Below are positions 48,420-57,679 of a stretch of 64,000 nt of DNA, piece after piece; position 1 is the stretch's first letter, and the number at the start of each line of letters is the position of its first letter. The position numbers were made by a program, and so were the translations under genes. The stretch is from UBA1127 sp034422455 (GTDB lineage: Bacteria > Chloroflexota > Dehalococcoidia > Lucifugimonadales > UBA1127): the NCBI GenBank assembly GCA_034422455.1, contig DAOUJQ010000023.1:212274-276273 (forward strand), in the 5' to 3' direction. The notes beneath the pieces were generated by a model. It ran no database searches. It was not told the DNA's origin and saw only the letters and a program-made list of their open reading frames with translations.

Positions 48420-49706
48420 ATGGACAGCGCCAAACGCTCCGGCATCTTCTACGGCTGGTTCATCGTCGCGGCTTCCTTCTTCGTCATCATGATGACGATG
48501 GGCGCGAGAAACGGCGTCGGCGTCTTCGTCCTCCCCATGAGCGATGAGTTCTCCTGGAACCGCAGCATCATCTCCTTCGCCGCCGCCCTCGGCATCCTGC
48601 TGAACGGCGTCAGCCAGCCCTTCCTCGGAGGACTGTACGACAAGGTGGGCGGACGCAAGCTGATCCTGTACGGCGTCACCGTCATCGGCATCACCGTGCT
48701 GCTTTTGGCCTTCACCTTCCACATCGCCTACTTCATCCTTGTCTTCGGCGTGATCATGGCGGTCGCCATGAGCGCCGGCTCCATCACCACCGGCGCCGTC
48801 ATCGTCTCAAAGTGGTTCCAGCGCAAGCGCGCGACGGCCATCGGCATTACCGCCGCGGGCGCCTCCGTCGGAGGTCTCGTCCTGGTCCCCTTCACCACCT
48901 ACCTCATCGAGCTGCTTGACTGGCGGTGGAGCTGGGTCATCCTGGGTTCGCTGATCCTTGTCCTCGTCCTGCCCGTCTCGTACATCATCCTGCGCAACAG
49001 TCCGGCGGAGATGGGCCTACAGCCCGACGGCGACGACGCGCCCGCTCCGGGCGCCAATGTCCCGGTGCGCGGCACCGCTCCCCTCGAGGTCGACCAGTGG
49101 CGGGACGCCTTCCGCTCCTGGCCCATGTGGCAGCTCTGCGCCACCTACTTCGTCTGCGGCTTCACCACCCTCATCATGGGCTTCCACTTTGTGCCCAACG
49201 CCGTGGAGAGCGGCTTCTCCCCGGCCACCGCCGCCACCGCCTTCGGCGTCCTGAGCGCCATGAACACCATCGGCGTCATCGCCGTCGGCCCCATCGCCGA
49301 CAAGCTCGGCAACAAGACGCTGCTGGGGACGGTCTACTTCTTCCGGGGCATCGGCTACGTGCTGCTGCTCACGCTGCCCGGCCAGTGGGGCCTGTGGGTC
49401 TTCGCCATCGTGGGCGGCATGTCCTGGATCGCCACCGTCCCCCTGACGACGGCCCTGACCGCCGACATCTACGGCCTCAAGAAGGTGGGCACCCTCAGTG
49501 GCATGATCTTCCTCTCGCACCAGGTCGGTGGCTCCATCGGCATCCAGTTCGGCGGCATCATGCGCGACATCACCGGGTCGTACACCGTGCCCTTTGCCGC
49601 CGCGGCCGGTCTTCTCTTCTTCGCCGCAGTCATGGCGATGCTCATCCAGGAACGCCGCTACTCGGTCAGGTACCAGCAGGCCAGCCCGGCCCCCGCCGGC
49701 GGCTAG
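48420..49706 (+). CDS. Major facilitator superfamily transporter
   Basis: A 428-residue MFS carrier with twelve predicted helices and the loop 2-3 motif GGLYDKVGGRKLIL (about residues 61-75). The repeat in the second half reads GPIADKLGNKTLLG. The N-terminal GWFIVAASFFVIMMTMGARNGVGVFV and SWNRSIIS motifs fit the oxalate/formate antiporter or monocarboxylate (MCT/NarK-like) branch, so a carboxylic acid substrate is likely but not proven. Start ATG 48420 lacks a strong ribosome site. A 60-codon membrane protein gene follows by 12 bp. Confidence 0.92.
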   Translation: MDSAKRSGIFYGWFIVAASFFVIMMTMGARNGVGVFVLPMSDEFSWNRSIISFAAALGILLNGVSQPFLGGLYDKVGGRKLILYGVTVIGITVLLLAFTFHIAYFILVFGVIMAVAMSAGSITTGAVIVSKWFQRKRATAIGITAAGASVGGLVLVPFTTYLIELLDWRWSWVILGSLILVLVLPVSYIILRNSPAEMGLQPDGDDAPAPGANVPVRGTAPLEVDQWRDAFRSWPMWQLCATYFVCGFTTLIMGFHFVPNAVESGFSPATAATAFGVLSAMNTIGVIAVGPIADKLGNKTLLGTVYFFRGIGYVLLLTLPGQWGLWVFAIVGGMSWIATVPLTTALTADIYGLKKVGTLSGMIFLSHQVGGSIGIQFGGIMRDITGSYTVPFAAAAGLLFFAAVMAMLIQERRYSVRYQQASPAPAGG

Positions 49707-49718
49707 GGCCCGCTGCAC

Positions 49719-49901
49719 ATGGTCCCGCTGCACCACGAGGCCCCCGGCGACCCTACCCTGCTGCGCTGGGTCCAGGACCGCATCGACCACCTCATCGGTC
49801 TGGAAGCCGAAGGGGTCGTCATCGCGATTGGGCTCGTGCTGCTGGCCCTCCCCGTCGGCATCCTTGCCGCGTACTTCTGGCAGCGCCGCAGCGCGGGCTG
49901 A
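49719..49901 (+). CDS. Small single-span membrane protein
   Basis: A 60-residue frame just after the MFS gene. The C-terminal half is one hydrophobic helix (GVVIAIGLVLLALPVGILAAYF) with basic end WQRR. The N-terminal half is a short amphipathic stretch. No ribosome site is obvious, but position and composition suggest a small accessory protein. It could also be chance. Confidence 0.45.
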   Translation: MVPLHHEAPGDPTLLRWVQDRIDHLIGLEAEGVVIAIGLVLLALPVGILAAYFWQRRSAG

Positions 49902-49907
49902 TGCCCT

Positions 49908-50105
49908 CCTCCCTCATACCGGCATCCGCCGGTATGAGGGAGCTTGACGGTGCCAAGTACCCACAGGGACGATCGCGTATCTCTTGCCGCGGGCTCTTGA
50001 TTTCGTCGTTCCTGCGCAGGCAGAGCTGCCCCTGCGAAGGCAGGGGAACCCAGAGGGGCGGGGTGGGGTGACCGTTCCCCCTGAGCTTGTCGAAGGGCCG
50101 CGGGC
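49908..50105. repeat. Mosaic intergenic repeat cluster 4
   Basis: ATACCGGCATCCGCCGGTAT palindrome, two GCGCAGGCAG / GCGAAGGCAGGGGAACCCAGAGG modules, and a TGAGCTTGTCGAAGGG core, between the small membrane protein and the methyltransferase. Confidence 0.8.
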
Positions 50106-50108
50106 GCC

Positions 50109-50855
50109 CTACTCCCCCCGCAGCGTGCACACCCACAGGTACATCCCCTTGCCGTCCTCGTCGACGGGGTAGTCCGTCCGCTCCACGTCGAACCCCGACG
50201 CTGCCAGCGCTCGCTCCCACGTCGCGATGGGAAACAGCCCCGTCGTGTGCCGGTCCATCTCCACCCGCAGCTCGCCGTCCCTGGCGATGAAGTACACGTA
50301 CACCGTCTCCACCCTCGTGTCGCTTGGGTCGAGGACGACCGAGTACTCCACGTACGTCAGCGTCGTCTCCCCGTCCGACTTGGTGTCATCGTCGACGTAG
50401 GGCGACGTGAACGTGTCGGCGTAGTGGTCCGGCGCGACCAGCAGCAGGCCGCCGGGGTTCAGGTGCGCCCGCGCCGTCGCGAACGCTGCCCGCAGGTCGT
50501 CCTCTGTCAGCATGTAGTCGATGGCGTCGTGGATCAGCACCGCGTCGAACGTCTCGCCCAGCCGCACGGTGCGCATGTCTCCGACGTGGTGCGTCACGCC
50601 CGGGTTCAGCCGCCGCGAGTGCGCCAGCATCTCCTCCGACAGGTCAACGGCGGCCGCGTCGTACTCAGGGACGAGCTGGTGCAGGAAGTGCCCACCGCCG
50701 CAGCCCAGCTCCAGCACGCGCCGCCGGCCCGCGGGCAACCGCGAGCGCAGCTGCCGAAGCCAATACTGCGCCTCGTCGGCGTACTCCTCCGGCGGGCTCA
50801 TGACCGGCCACAGCCACGCCAGGTCGCCGTAGAGCCGGTCGCGCCCCTCCGTCAC
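50109..50855 (-). CDS. Class I SAM-dependent methyltransferase
   Basis: A 248-residue methyltransferase. Motif I VLELGCGGGHFLHQL is near residue 47-61, YDAAAVDLSEEMLAHSRR is motif II, VGDMRTVRL motif III, and AVLIHDAIDYMLTEDDL motif IV/V. The start is GTG 50855, overlapping the helicase stop (GTGA), so it is translationally coupled to the Lhr gene. The larger frame reaching upstream is a shadow of the helicase. The acceptor substrate is unknown; pairing with a DNA helicase may be merely operonic. Confidence 0.88.
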   Translation of the reverse strand: MTEGRDRLYGDLAWLWPVMSPPEEYADEAQYWLRQLRSRLPAGRRRVLELGCGGGHFLHQLVPEYDAAAVDLSEEMLAHSRRLNPGVTHHVGDMRTVRLGETFDAVLIHDAIDYMLTEDDLRAAFATARAHLNPGGLLLVAPDHYADTFTSPYVDDDTKSDGETTLTYVEYSVVLDPSDTRVETVYVYFIARDGELRVEMDRHTTGLFPIATWERALAASGFDVERTDYPVDEDGKGMYLWVCTLRGE

Positions 50856-53800
50856 GCCTGTCCCGCCAGCGCCGGCGCCCGTTCCGCCGCCGTCTGCCGC
50901 CGAGCGCCCAGTGCGCGGTACACCTCGTCCCGGTCCTCGTCCGCCAGTGGGGCGTGCAGCACCACGTCCCCGCCCTGCAAGGATGCCACCGGCACGCCGT
51001 CCCGGAACGCCACCTTGTTGCCGGACACGGCAGGCACTCGCTGCCCCGGCGTGATCACCCCGGCCAGGTTCAGCGGGTCGCACGCCGACACCGCCAGCGC
51101 CTCGCCCGTCGGCTCCGTCCGGCGCACCGAGCGCATCGCCTCGACCGCCTCCGGCAGCGCGAACTGCTCGCCGACCAGCCCCGCCACGAACCGCCCGCCC
51201 CGGATCTCGCCCCGTGCCTCCGCGCGCCGGTAGACGTGCAACAGCGACCGCCACGGCGGCGCCATCGGCTCGCGTCCCAGGATCTCCGGGATGACGATGC
51301 CGTACCGCCGTAGCAGCTGGAACGCCCGCTCCTCGACCACGTCCTCCGACGGGTCGATCGCCTGCAGCAGCGACCACCGGCTCCCGCCCGTCCGCCGCCG
51401 CGCGGGCCGCCGCCCCCGCCGCGATGCGCTCACCCGCTTGGCCGCGCCCGTCACGAGCCCCCGCAGCGCGCCGAACCCGTCCGCGGTGACCAGTCCCGTC
51501 GCGGCAAGCTGCCACAGCGCCTCCTCCACCTCCGACGGCAGCCGCCGCGTCCCCGCGATGATGTCGCCGATGAAGGACGCGCCGTGCGCGCGCAGGAAGG
51601 CGAGCGCCTCGCCCGCCGCGCCGCTCGGCTCCGCGTCGTCGTCCGGCGCCGGGTCCAGCAGCCACGGCAGGTCGTCCCGCAGCCCCAGCGACACCGGCCC
51701 CGTGCGCACCAGCGCCGCGCGGCCCCCCGGCAGGTCGGCATCGACCGGCCGCCGCGCGAAGCGCCCCCAGACCGCTTCGCCGCCCAGGCACAGCCGGTCC
51801 AGCGCCGGCGCGTCGTACGGCGAGGTGCGCAGCGGCAGCAGCTCCGTCTCCCAGACCTGCGCCGCCGCCTCGAATCCCTGCAGCTGCTCCAGCACCTGCA
51901 GCAGCCCGCCGTCGCCCGACACCCGCGTGCCCGGCGTGGCGTGCTGCCACCGGAAGAGGAATTGGATGAACGTCGACACCGGCACGGGCTCGATATCCTG
52001 CCGCAGCCCCGCGACCGTATCGCGGTTGATGCGCGCCAGGATGCGCCGGTTGCAGAACTCCTCCTCGGCGGCGCCCGGCGTGAACCGCCCCCGCAGCACG
52101 ACGCCCTCCGCCTCGAGCCGCGCCAGCCCCCGTCGCGCCAGCGTCGGCCGCAGCCCCAGCGTCTCAGCCAGCCACGCCTCCGTGAACGGCCCCAACGACT
52201 CCGTCCACCCGCGCAGCAGCGTCGCCAGCGCCTCGTCCTCATCTACGGCATCGTCATTCCCGCGGAAGCGGGAATCCAGAAATGCCCGCGTCCCACCATC
52301 TCCATCCACCCCACCGTTCGCCCTGAGCCTGTCGAAGGGCGCCAGGACAGGCGAAAATTCTGCCCCCGCGTACAGCGCCCGCACGAGGTGCAACCGCTCC
52401 GCGCATGTCCACGCCGCCCCGCCGTCGCCGAGCGAAAACTCCGCCGCGCGACGGTCCGTCGCCAGCGTCTCGAACCACTCTCGCAACTGCTCAGGTGAAG
52501 CTACGTCCCCAAAGCGGGAAAACTCGCTCAGCGGTAGCACGGTCAACGACAGCAGCGCGTCATGCAGCTCCTCTGCGTCCCGCACCACCGGCCACGCCGA
52601 CTGCTCGGCCCGCGCGATGGCCTGCGGACTCAGTGCCCCCAGGTCCCGCGCGTCGTCCGGCAGCGCCCGCCGCAGCGTCACCGCCCGCGCCCGGCGCTCC
52701 TCCAGCGGCGCGTCGTCCAGGAAGGCGTACGGCATCGCGTTCAGCACCTGGTGCGAGAACGCCGACGGCTGCGGCGTGTCCTTCGCGTACGTCTCGATGG
52801 CGCCCGATTCGATGTCTGCCAGCACGGCCTCCAGCCCCTCGACGTCCATCGCTTCCGTCAGGCAGTCCCGCACCGTCTCGAACACCAGCGGGTGGTCCGG
52901 CACCTCGATGTCACCCGGCGCTGCGTTGTCCTGGCATGCCACCTGCGCCGGAAACACCGCCGCCCGCAGGTCGTCCGACCGCATCCGCTGGATCGGCGCC
53001 GGAACCTTCCGGCCCCCCGTGTGTCGCAGCAGCGCCAGCGCCCGCGACGCGTCCCACCGCCAGCGAGTGCCGAAGAGCGGCGCCTGCAGCACCGCCTGCG
53101 TCACCACCTCGCGTGCGCGCTGCGCGGACACGTACTGGAACACGTCCTGCAGCGGGAACGACGTCGACGGCCCCAGCGCCAGGCTGATCCCGTCGTCCGT
53201 GGCCGCCGCCTGCAGCTCGAAGTCGAAGGCGCGGCAGATCTGCTTGCGCAGCGCCATCCCCCACGCGCGGTTGATCCCCGCGCCGAAGGGTGCGTGCACC
53301 ACCATCTGCATCCCGCCCGATTCGTCGAAGAACCGCTCGACCACTACCCGCCGCTTGGTCGGCACCGTCCCCAGCACCCGCATGCCCTCGGCGATGTACT
53401 CCACCGCCTGCTCCGCCGCGCTCTCCGGCACCCCGCTCTCCACGAGCCACGCGACGCCGTCGCCCGTCTCCTGCCGCGCCTCCAGCTCCGCCCGCAGCGC
53501 CGACACCTCGTCCGAGAGCTCGCCCGTGCGCCCCGGCGCCTCGCCCAGCCAGAACGGCAGCGTCGGGCTGCTGCCGTGCGCGTCCTCCACCCGCACCCGC
53601 CCGCTCTCGACCCGCCGGATCTTCCACGGCGTGTTCCCCAGCAGGAAGACGTCCCCCGCCACGCTCTCGACGGCGAAGTCCTCGTGTACCGTCCCCACGA
53701 ACGTCCCCTCCGGCTCCGTGATGACGTCGTAGTCGGCGTTGTCGGGGATCGCCCCGCCGCTCGTGACCGCTGCCAGCCGCGCGTTCCGCCGCGCCCGCAG

Positions 53801-55468
53801 CACGCCGTTGACGCCGTCCCGGTGCAGGTACGCCGTCGACCGCCCCTCCCGCGGCGCGACGCCCTCGCTCAGCATCGTCACCACCTGGTCGAACTTCTCC
53901 CGCGGCAGGTCCCGGTACGGGTACGCCGTGCGGCAGAAGTCGTACAGCGCGTCGATCTCCCAGTCCTCGCCTGCGCACGCGGCCACGATCTGCTGCGCCA
54001 GCACGTCCAGCGGCCACGGCGGGATCGACAGCGTGTCCAGGTTGCCGCCGCGCACGCCCCGCAGCAGCGCGATGCACTCCAGCAGCTCGTCCCGCGTCAG
54101 CGGGAACAGCCGCCCCTTCGGCATTGCGCCCACCGAGTGGCCCGACCGGCCCACCCGCTGCAGCAGCAGCCCGATCGACCGCGGCGACCCCACCTGGCAC
54201 ACCAGGTCCACCGCCCCCACGTCGATGCCCAGCTCCAGCGACGCCGTCGCGACGCACACCTTCGCCTCGCCGCTCTTCAGCCGCTCCTCCGCCGCGTGCC
54301 GCGTCTCCCGCGACATGCTGCCGTGGTGCGCGACCACCGCCTCCTCGCCCAGCCGAAGTTCGAGTTGGTGCGCCACCCGCTCCACCAGCCGCCGCGTGTT
54401 CATGAACACCAGCGTCGTCGTGTGCTCCCCCACCAGTTCTGCCACCCGGTCCAGCGTGCTCGCCCACTGCTCGTGCGTCGCGATGGGCCCCAGCTCCTCC
54501 GGCGGCATCTCCAGCCCGATGTCCATCGCCCGCCTGTGGCCCGTGTCGATGATCAGGCAGTCCGGCCCCTCATCCTCATACCGGCGCATGCCGGTATCCA
54601 GGGGTTGGGCCGATTGCCCTGAGCTTGTCGAAGGGTCCTGCGCAGGCAGGAACCCAGAGGTGCGGGGTGGGGCGGCGTCCCCCGTAGGGGCGACCCTTGT
54701 GGTCGCCCGCCCCGTTCGCCCTGAGCCTGTCGAAGGGCGGTCTTGCCCCTTCCCCCCTTGTGGGGGAAGGCTGGGATGGGGGGTATCCCCCGTCCCCACC
54801 AGCAGCCGCGCCACCTCCTCGATCGGCCGCTGCGTCGCCGACAGCCCGATGCGCGTCACCGGCCCGTCCGCCAGCCGGCACAGCCGCTCCACCGACAGGC
54901 TCAGGTGCGAGCCCCGCTTGTCGTCCGCGACGGCGTGGATCTCGTCGAGAATGAGCGTCCGCACGCCCCGCAGCGCCCGGCGGCCGCTCTCCGACGTCAG
55001 CAGGATGAATAGCGACTCCGGCGTCGTGATGAGAATCTGCGGCGGGTTCTTGGCCATCAGCGTGCGCTCCCGCTGCGGCGTGTCGCCCGTGCGCACGGAC
55101 ACCTTGATCTCCGGCAGCGGCGTCCCCTGCGCCTCCGCCAGCGCCGCGATGCCCTCGAGCGGCACCGCGAGGTTGCGCTGCACGTCGTTCGACAGCGCCT
55201 TCAGCGGCGAGACGTACACCACCTCCGTCCGCTCCGGCAGCCCGCCGTCCAGCCCCGCGCGCACCAGCCGGTCGATGCACGTCAGGAACGCCGCCAGCGT
55301 CTTCCCCGACCCCGTCGGCGCCGCGATCAGCGTGTGCCGCCCCTCCGCGATGGCGCCCCACCCCTCGGCCTGCGCGTCCGTCGGCCCCGCAAACTGCGAC
55401 GCAAACCACTCCCGCACCAGCGGGTGAAACGCGTCGAGCGCGGCATTGTTGTCGTGAACGTCAGTCAT
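50852..55468 (-). CDS. lhr: Lhr-type large DNA helicase with two repeat-derived insertions
   Basis: A 1538-residue superfamily 2 helicase of the Lhr (large helicase-related) type, acting in DNA repair. The core has Walker A APTGSGKT (about 49-56), DEIH (about 173), GLSATQRP, the second RecA domain with VFMNTRRLVERVAHQLE and QRVGRSGH, then winged-helix and Lhr-C domains. Residues about 223-301 translate mosaic repeats and separate the two halves of a normally continuous region (RLLVGTGDT..EGPDCLIIDTGHRR). A second repeat insert lies near residues 1041-1074 (FDRLRANG, SRFRGNDD). The frame is preserved throughout. Confidence 0.92.
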   Translation of the reverse strand: MTDVHDNNAALDAFHPLVREWFASQFAGPTDAQAEGWGAIAEGRHTLIAAPTGSGKTLAAFLTCIDRLVRAGLDGGLPERTEVVYVSPLKALSNDVQRNLAVPLEGIAALAEAQGTPLPEIKVSVRTGDTPQRERTLMAKNPPQILITTPESLFILLTSESGRRALRGVRTLILDEIHAVADDKRGSHLSLSVERLCRLADGPVTRIGLSATQRPIEEVARLLVGTGDTPHPSLPPQGGKGQDRPSTGSGRTGRATTRVAPTGDAAPPRTSGFLPAQDPSTSSGQSAQPLDTGMRRYEDEGPDCLIIDTGHRRAMDIGLEMPPEELGPIATHEQWASTLDRVAELVGEHTTTLVFMNTRRLVERVAHQLELRLGEEAVVAHHGSMSRETRHAAEERLKSGEAKVCVATASLELGIDVGAVDLVCQVGSPRSIGLLLQRVGRSGHSVGAMPKGRLFPLTRDELLECIALLRGVRGGNLDTLSIPPWPLDVLAQQIVAACAGEDWEIDALYDFCRTAYPYRDLPREKFDQVVTMLSEGVAPREGRSTAYLHRDGVNGVLRARRNARLAAVTSGGAIPDNADYDVITEPEGTFVGTVHEDFAVESVAGDVFLLGNTPWKIRRVESGRVRVEDAHGSSPTLPFWLGEAPGRTGELSDEVSALRAELEARQETGDGVAWLVESGVPESAAEQAVEYIAEGMRVLGTVPTKRRVVVERFFDESGGMQMVVHAPFGAGINRAWGMALRKQICRAFDFELQAAATDDGISLALGPSTSFPLQDVFQYVSAQRAREVVTQAVLQAPLFGTRWRWDASRALALLRHTGGRKVPAPIQRMRSDDLRAAVFPAQVACQDNAAPGDIEVPDHPLVFETVRDCLTEAMDVEGLEAVLADIESGAIETYAKDTPQPSAFSHQVLNAMPYAFLDDAPLEERRARAVTLRRALPDDARDLGALSPQAIARAEQSAWPVVRDAEELHDALLSLTVLPLSEFSRFGDVASPEQLREWFETLATDRRAAEFSLGDGGAAWTCAERLHLVRALYAGAEFSPVLAPFDRLRANGGVDGDGGTRAFLDSRFRGNDDAVDEDEALATLLRGWTESLGPFTEAWLAETLGLRPTLARRGLARLEAEGVVLRGRFTPGAAEEEFCNRRILARINRDTVAGLRQDIEPVPVSTFIQFLFRWQHATPGTRVSGDGGLLQVLEQLQGFEAAAQVWETELLPLRTSPYDAPALDRLCLGGEAVWGRFARRPVDADLPGGRAALVRTGPVSLGLRDDLPWLLDPAPDDDAEPSGAAGEALAFLRAHGASFIGDIIAGTRRLPSEVEEALWQLAATGLVTADGFGALRGLVTGAAKRVSASRRGRRPARRRTGGSRWSLLQAIDPSEDVVEERAFQLLRRYGIVIPEILGREPMAPPWRSLLHVYRRAEARGEIRGGRFVAGLVGEQFALPEAVEAMRSVRRTEPTGEALAVSACDPLNLAGVITPGQRVPAVSGNKVAFRDGVPVASLQGGDVVLHAPLADEDRDEVYRALGARRQTAAERAPALAGQA
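52245..52345. repeat. Mosaic repeat inserted in frame in lhr (C-terminal part)
   Basis: GTCATTCCCGCGGAAGCGGG plus AATCCAG module followed by a TTCGCCCTGAGCCTGTCGAA core, inside the helicase frame. Confidence 0.85.
54570..54790. repeat. Mosaic repeat array inserted in frame in lhr (between helicase motifs)
   Basis: Contains at least six modules: ATACCGGCGCATGCCGGTAT palindrome, TGAGCTTGTCGAAGG core, GCGCAGGCAGGAACCCAG, GTAGGGGCGACCCTTGTGGT, a second TGAGCCTGTCGAAGG core and a CCTTCCCCCCTTGTGGGGGA module. Confidence 0.88.
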
Positions 55469-55530
55469 GGGTGAATCTCGGGTTCCTTTACGACGTCAGT
55501 GTCATTCAGTCCTGCGAGTGCAGGATTGGC

Positions 55531-55558
55531 AGTATAGCACAAATGTTTGTGTCTGCAA
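55531..55558 (-). promoter_or_regulatory. lhr promoter with palindrome in the spacer
   Basis: Minus strand TTGCAG (55558-55553), 16 bp, TATACT (55536-55531). The spacer is the dyad CACAAA-TG-TTTGTG (55538-55551), a candidate operator. Confidence 0.6.
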
Positions 55559-55559
55559 G

Positions 55560-55849
55560 GAGATTCGAAACCGGCAGTCGATGTCTCCATGATAGGGCTG
55601 CCACCACCCCCAAGAAAGGGGCAAAATACCCCCGTCGTTCCCGCGCCCCCTAACACGTCGTTCCTGCGCAGGCAGGAACCCAGAGGGGCGGGGCCGGGCG
55701 GGGGGTGTCCGTTCGTGCTGAGCTCCGTCGAAGCACATCGGCGGTCAATCCGTTCGCCCTGAATCTCGTCGAAGGGCCGCCCCCCATACCGTACCCCACA
55801 CCCCTCCGCTATACTGTCCCCGCACCCATCGCCCCTGAAAGGAGCCGCC
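55560..55849. repeat. Mosaic intergenic repeat cluster 5 and glyA upstream region
   Basis: TCGTTCCTGCGCAGGCAGGAACC-type module near 55660-55690, a GTTCGTGCTGAGCTCCGTCGAAG variant near 55708, and a TTCGCCCTGAATCTCGTCGA variant near 55751. A TATACT at 55810-55815 could be the glyA -10; its -35 is poor. Confidence 0.65.
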
Positions 55850-57139
55850 ATGTACGCCACCGGACTCGCCGCGCCGCAGATCCTCGTCGACCGCGATCCC
55901 GAGGCCGCCGAAGCCGTCCGGCTCGAGCTCGCCCGTCAGCAGAACTCCCTCGTCCTCATCGCCTCGGAGAACCACGCCTCCCAGGCCGTCCTCGAGGCCT
56001 CCGCCTCCGTCATGACCAACAAGTACGCCGAGGGCTACCCCGGCCGCCGCTACTACGGCGGCTGCGAGTTCGTCGACATGGCCGAGACCCTCGCTATCGA
56101 CCGCGTCAACCGCCTCTTTGGCTCCGAGCACGCCAACGTCCAGCCCCACTCCGGCACCCAGGCCAACCTCGCCGTCTACACCGCCCTCATGCAGCCCGGC
56201 GAGACCCTCATGGGCATGCGCCTCGACCACGGCGGCCACCTCTCCCACGGCAGCCCCGTCAACTTCACCGGCAAGTACTACAACATCGTCTCCTACGGCG
56301 TCGACCCGGACACCGAGCTCATCGACTACGCCCAGGTCGAGGCCCTCGCCAAGGAGCACCGCCCCAAGTTCATCGTCGCCGGCTACAGCGCCTACGCCCG
56401 CACCGTCGACTGGGCCCGCTTCCGCGCCATCGCCGACGAGGTCGGCGCCATCCTCCTCGTCGACATGGCCCACATCGCTGGCCTCGTCGCCGGCGGTGTC
56501 CACCCCAACCCCGTGCCCCACGCCCAGATCGTCACATCCACCACGCACAAGTCCCTGCGCGGCCCCCGCGGCGCCTTCATCCTCTCCACCCAGGAGCACG
56601 CCCGCGCCCTGGACCGCTCCGTCTTCCCCGTCAACCAGGGCGGGCCCTTCATGGCCGCCATCCTCGCCAAGGCCGTCTGCTTCGGCGAGGCCCTCCAGCC
56701 CGGCTTCGCCGTCTACGCCCAGCGCATCGTCGACAACGCCCAGGCCCTCGCCGCCGCGCTGACCGACGCCGGCTTCCGCATCGTCACCGGCGGCACCGAC
56801 AACCACCTCTTCCTCGTCGACCTCCGCGCCGCCGGTCTCACCGGCCGCGAGGCCGAGCAGGCCCTCAACGCCGTCGGCGTCATCGTCAACCGCAACACCA
56901 TCCCCAACGACCCCCAGCCCGCGACGGTCGCCAGCGGCCTCCGCATCGGCACGCCCGCCCTCAGCACCCGCGGCATGGGCCCCGACGAGATGGCCGTCAT
57001 CGGCAAGCTCATCGGCGACGTCCTCGCCCACCCCGGCGACGAGGGTGTCCAGCAGCGCGCCCGTGACCAGGTCGCCGACCTCACCGGCCGCTTCCCCGTC
57101 CCCGGCATCACCACCGACGCCGCCTGGCCCCTGGACTAG
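55850..57139 (+). CDS. glyA: Serine hydroxymethyltransferase
   Basis: A 429-residue PLP enzyme interconverting serine and glycine with tetrahydrofolate. LIASENHASQAVLEA and TNKYAEGYPGRRYYGG are diagnostic, the PLP lysine is K234 in TSTTHKSLRGPRG, and VNQGGPFMAAILAKA follows (usually FPG.QGGP). ATG 55850 follows GAAAGGAGCC. Single gene, no operon partner visible. Confidence 0.97.
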   Translation: MYATGLAAPQILVDRDPEAAEAVRLELARQQNSLVLIASENHASQAVLEASASVMTNKYAEGYPGRRYYGGCEFVDMAETLAIDRVNRLFGSEHANVQPHSGTQANLAVYTALMQPGETLMGMRLDHGGHLSHGSPVNFTGKYYNIVSYGVDPDTELIDYAQVEALAKEHRPKFIVAGYSAYARTVDWARFRAIADEVGAILLVDMAHIAGLVAGGVHPNPVPHAQIVTSTTHKSLRGPRGAFILSTQEHARALDRSVFPVNQGGPFMAAILAKAVCFGEALQPGFAVYAQRIVDNAQALAAALTDAGFRIVTGGTDNHLFLVDLRAAGLTGREAEQALNAVGVIVNRNTIPNDPQPATVASGLRIGTPALSTRGMGPDEMAVIGKLIGDVLAHPGDEGVQQRARDQVADLTGRFPVPGITTDAAWPLD

Positions 57140-57144
57140 CCTCC

Positions 57145-57352
57145 GCCCTTTCGTCGTTCCTGCGGAGGCAGGAACCCAGAGGGGCGGTGCGAGGAGGGGT
57201 CCCCGTTCGCCCTGAGCCCGTCGTAGGGTCCCCGCCCCCTTTCCCCTCATACCGGCGCATGCCGGTATCCAGAAACTTCGCGCCCAACGGCGGCCGCCAA
57301 GGGCGAAGCGGTACCCCTTCCCCCTTCATGGGGGAAGGTTGGGATGGGGGTG
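57145..57352. repeat. Mosaic intergenic repeat cluster 6
   Basis: TCGTTCCTGCGGAGGCAGGA plus ACCCAGAGG module, TTCGCCCTGAGCCCGTCGTA core variant, ATACCGGCGCATGCCGGTAT palindrome and a CCCCTTCATGGGGGAAGG plus GGGATGGGGG module. From 57140 to 57679 there is no gene. Confidence 0.8.
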
Positions 57353-57463
57353 CCCCCCTGCCACCGCCCCATTGCCCCGCCCACCAGCATCCCCTAACCT
57401 CACGCCATGGATACGCAATCAACCCGTACACCCTGTCCTGTATCCCGTTCGCCTTGCAATCCC

Positions 57464-57546
57464 GGGATTCGTCTCCCCGGTGGAAAAAATGGCTTTGTAG
57501 CTGCAATGTGCCAAACCAGCTACAAGACGAATAAAGAAGCGAATCC
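57464..57546 (+). repeat. Palindromic element, copy 6
   Basis: GGGATTCG (57464-57471) and GCGAATCC (57539-57546) are the outer arms. Inner TTGTAGCTG (57495-57503) pairs with CAGCTACAA (57517-57525), loop CAATGTGCCAAAC. Confidence 0.85.
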
Positions 57547-57679
57547 GCGCCGCCCAATCTGACCACCGCGAATTGTGGAGCGTAATCAATTGAGACACTG
57601 TGGCCCCAAACCGTTGACTCCCCCAACCCGCAGCCGTAGACTCCCCCTGTCATAACTGAGACCCCCACGGAGGACGAAC

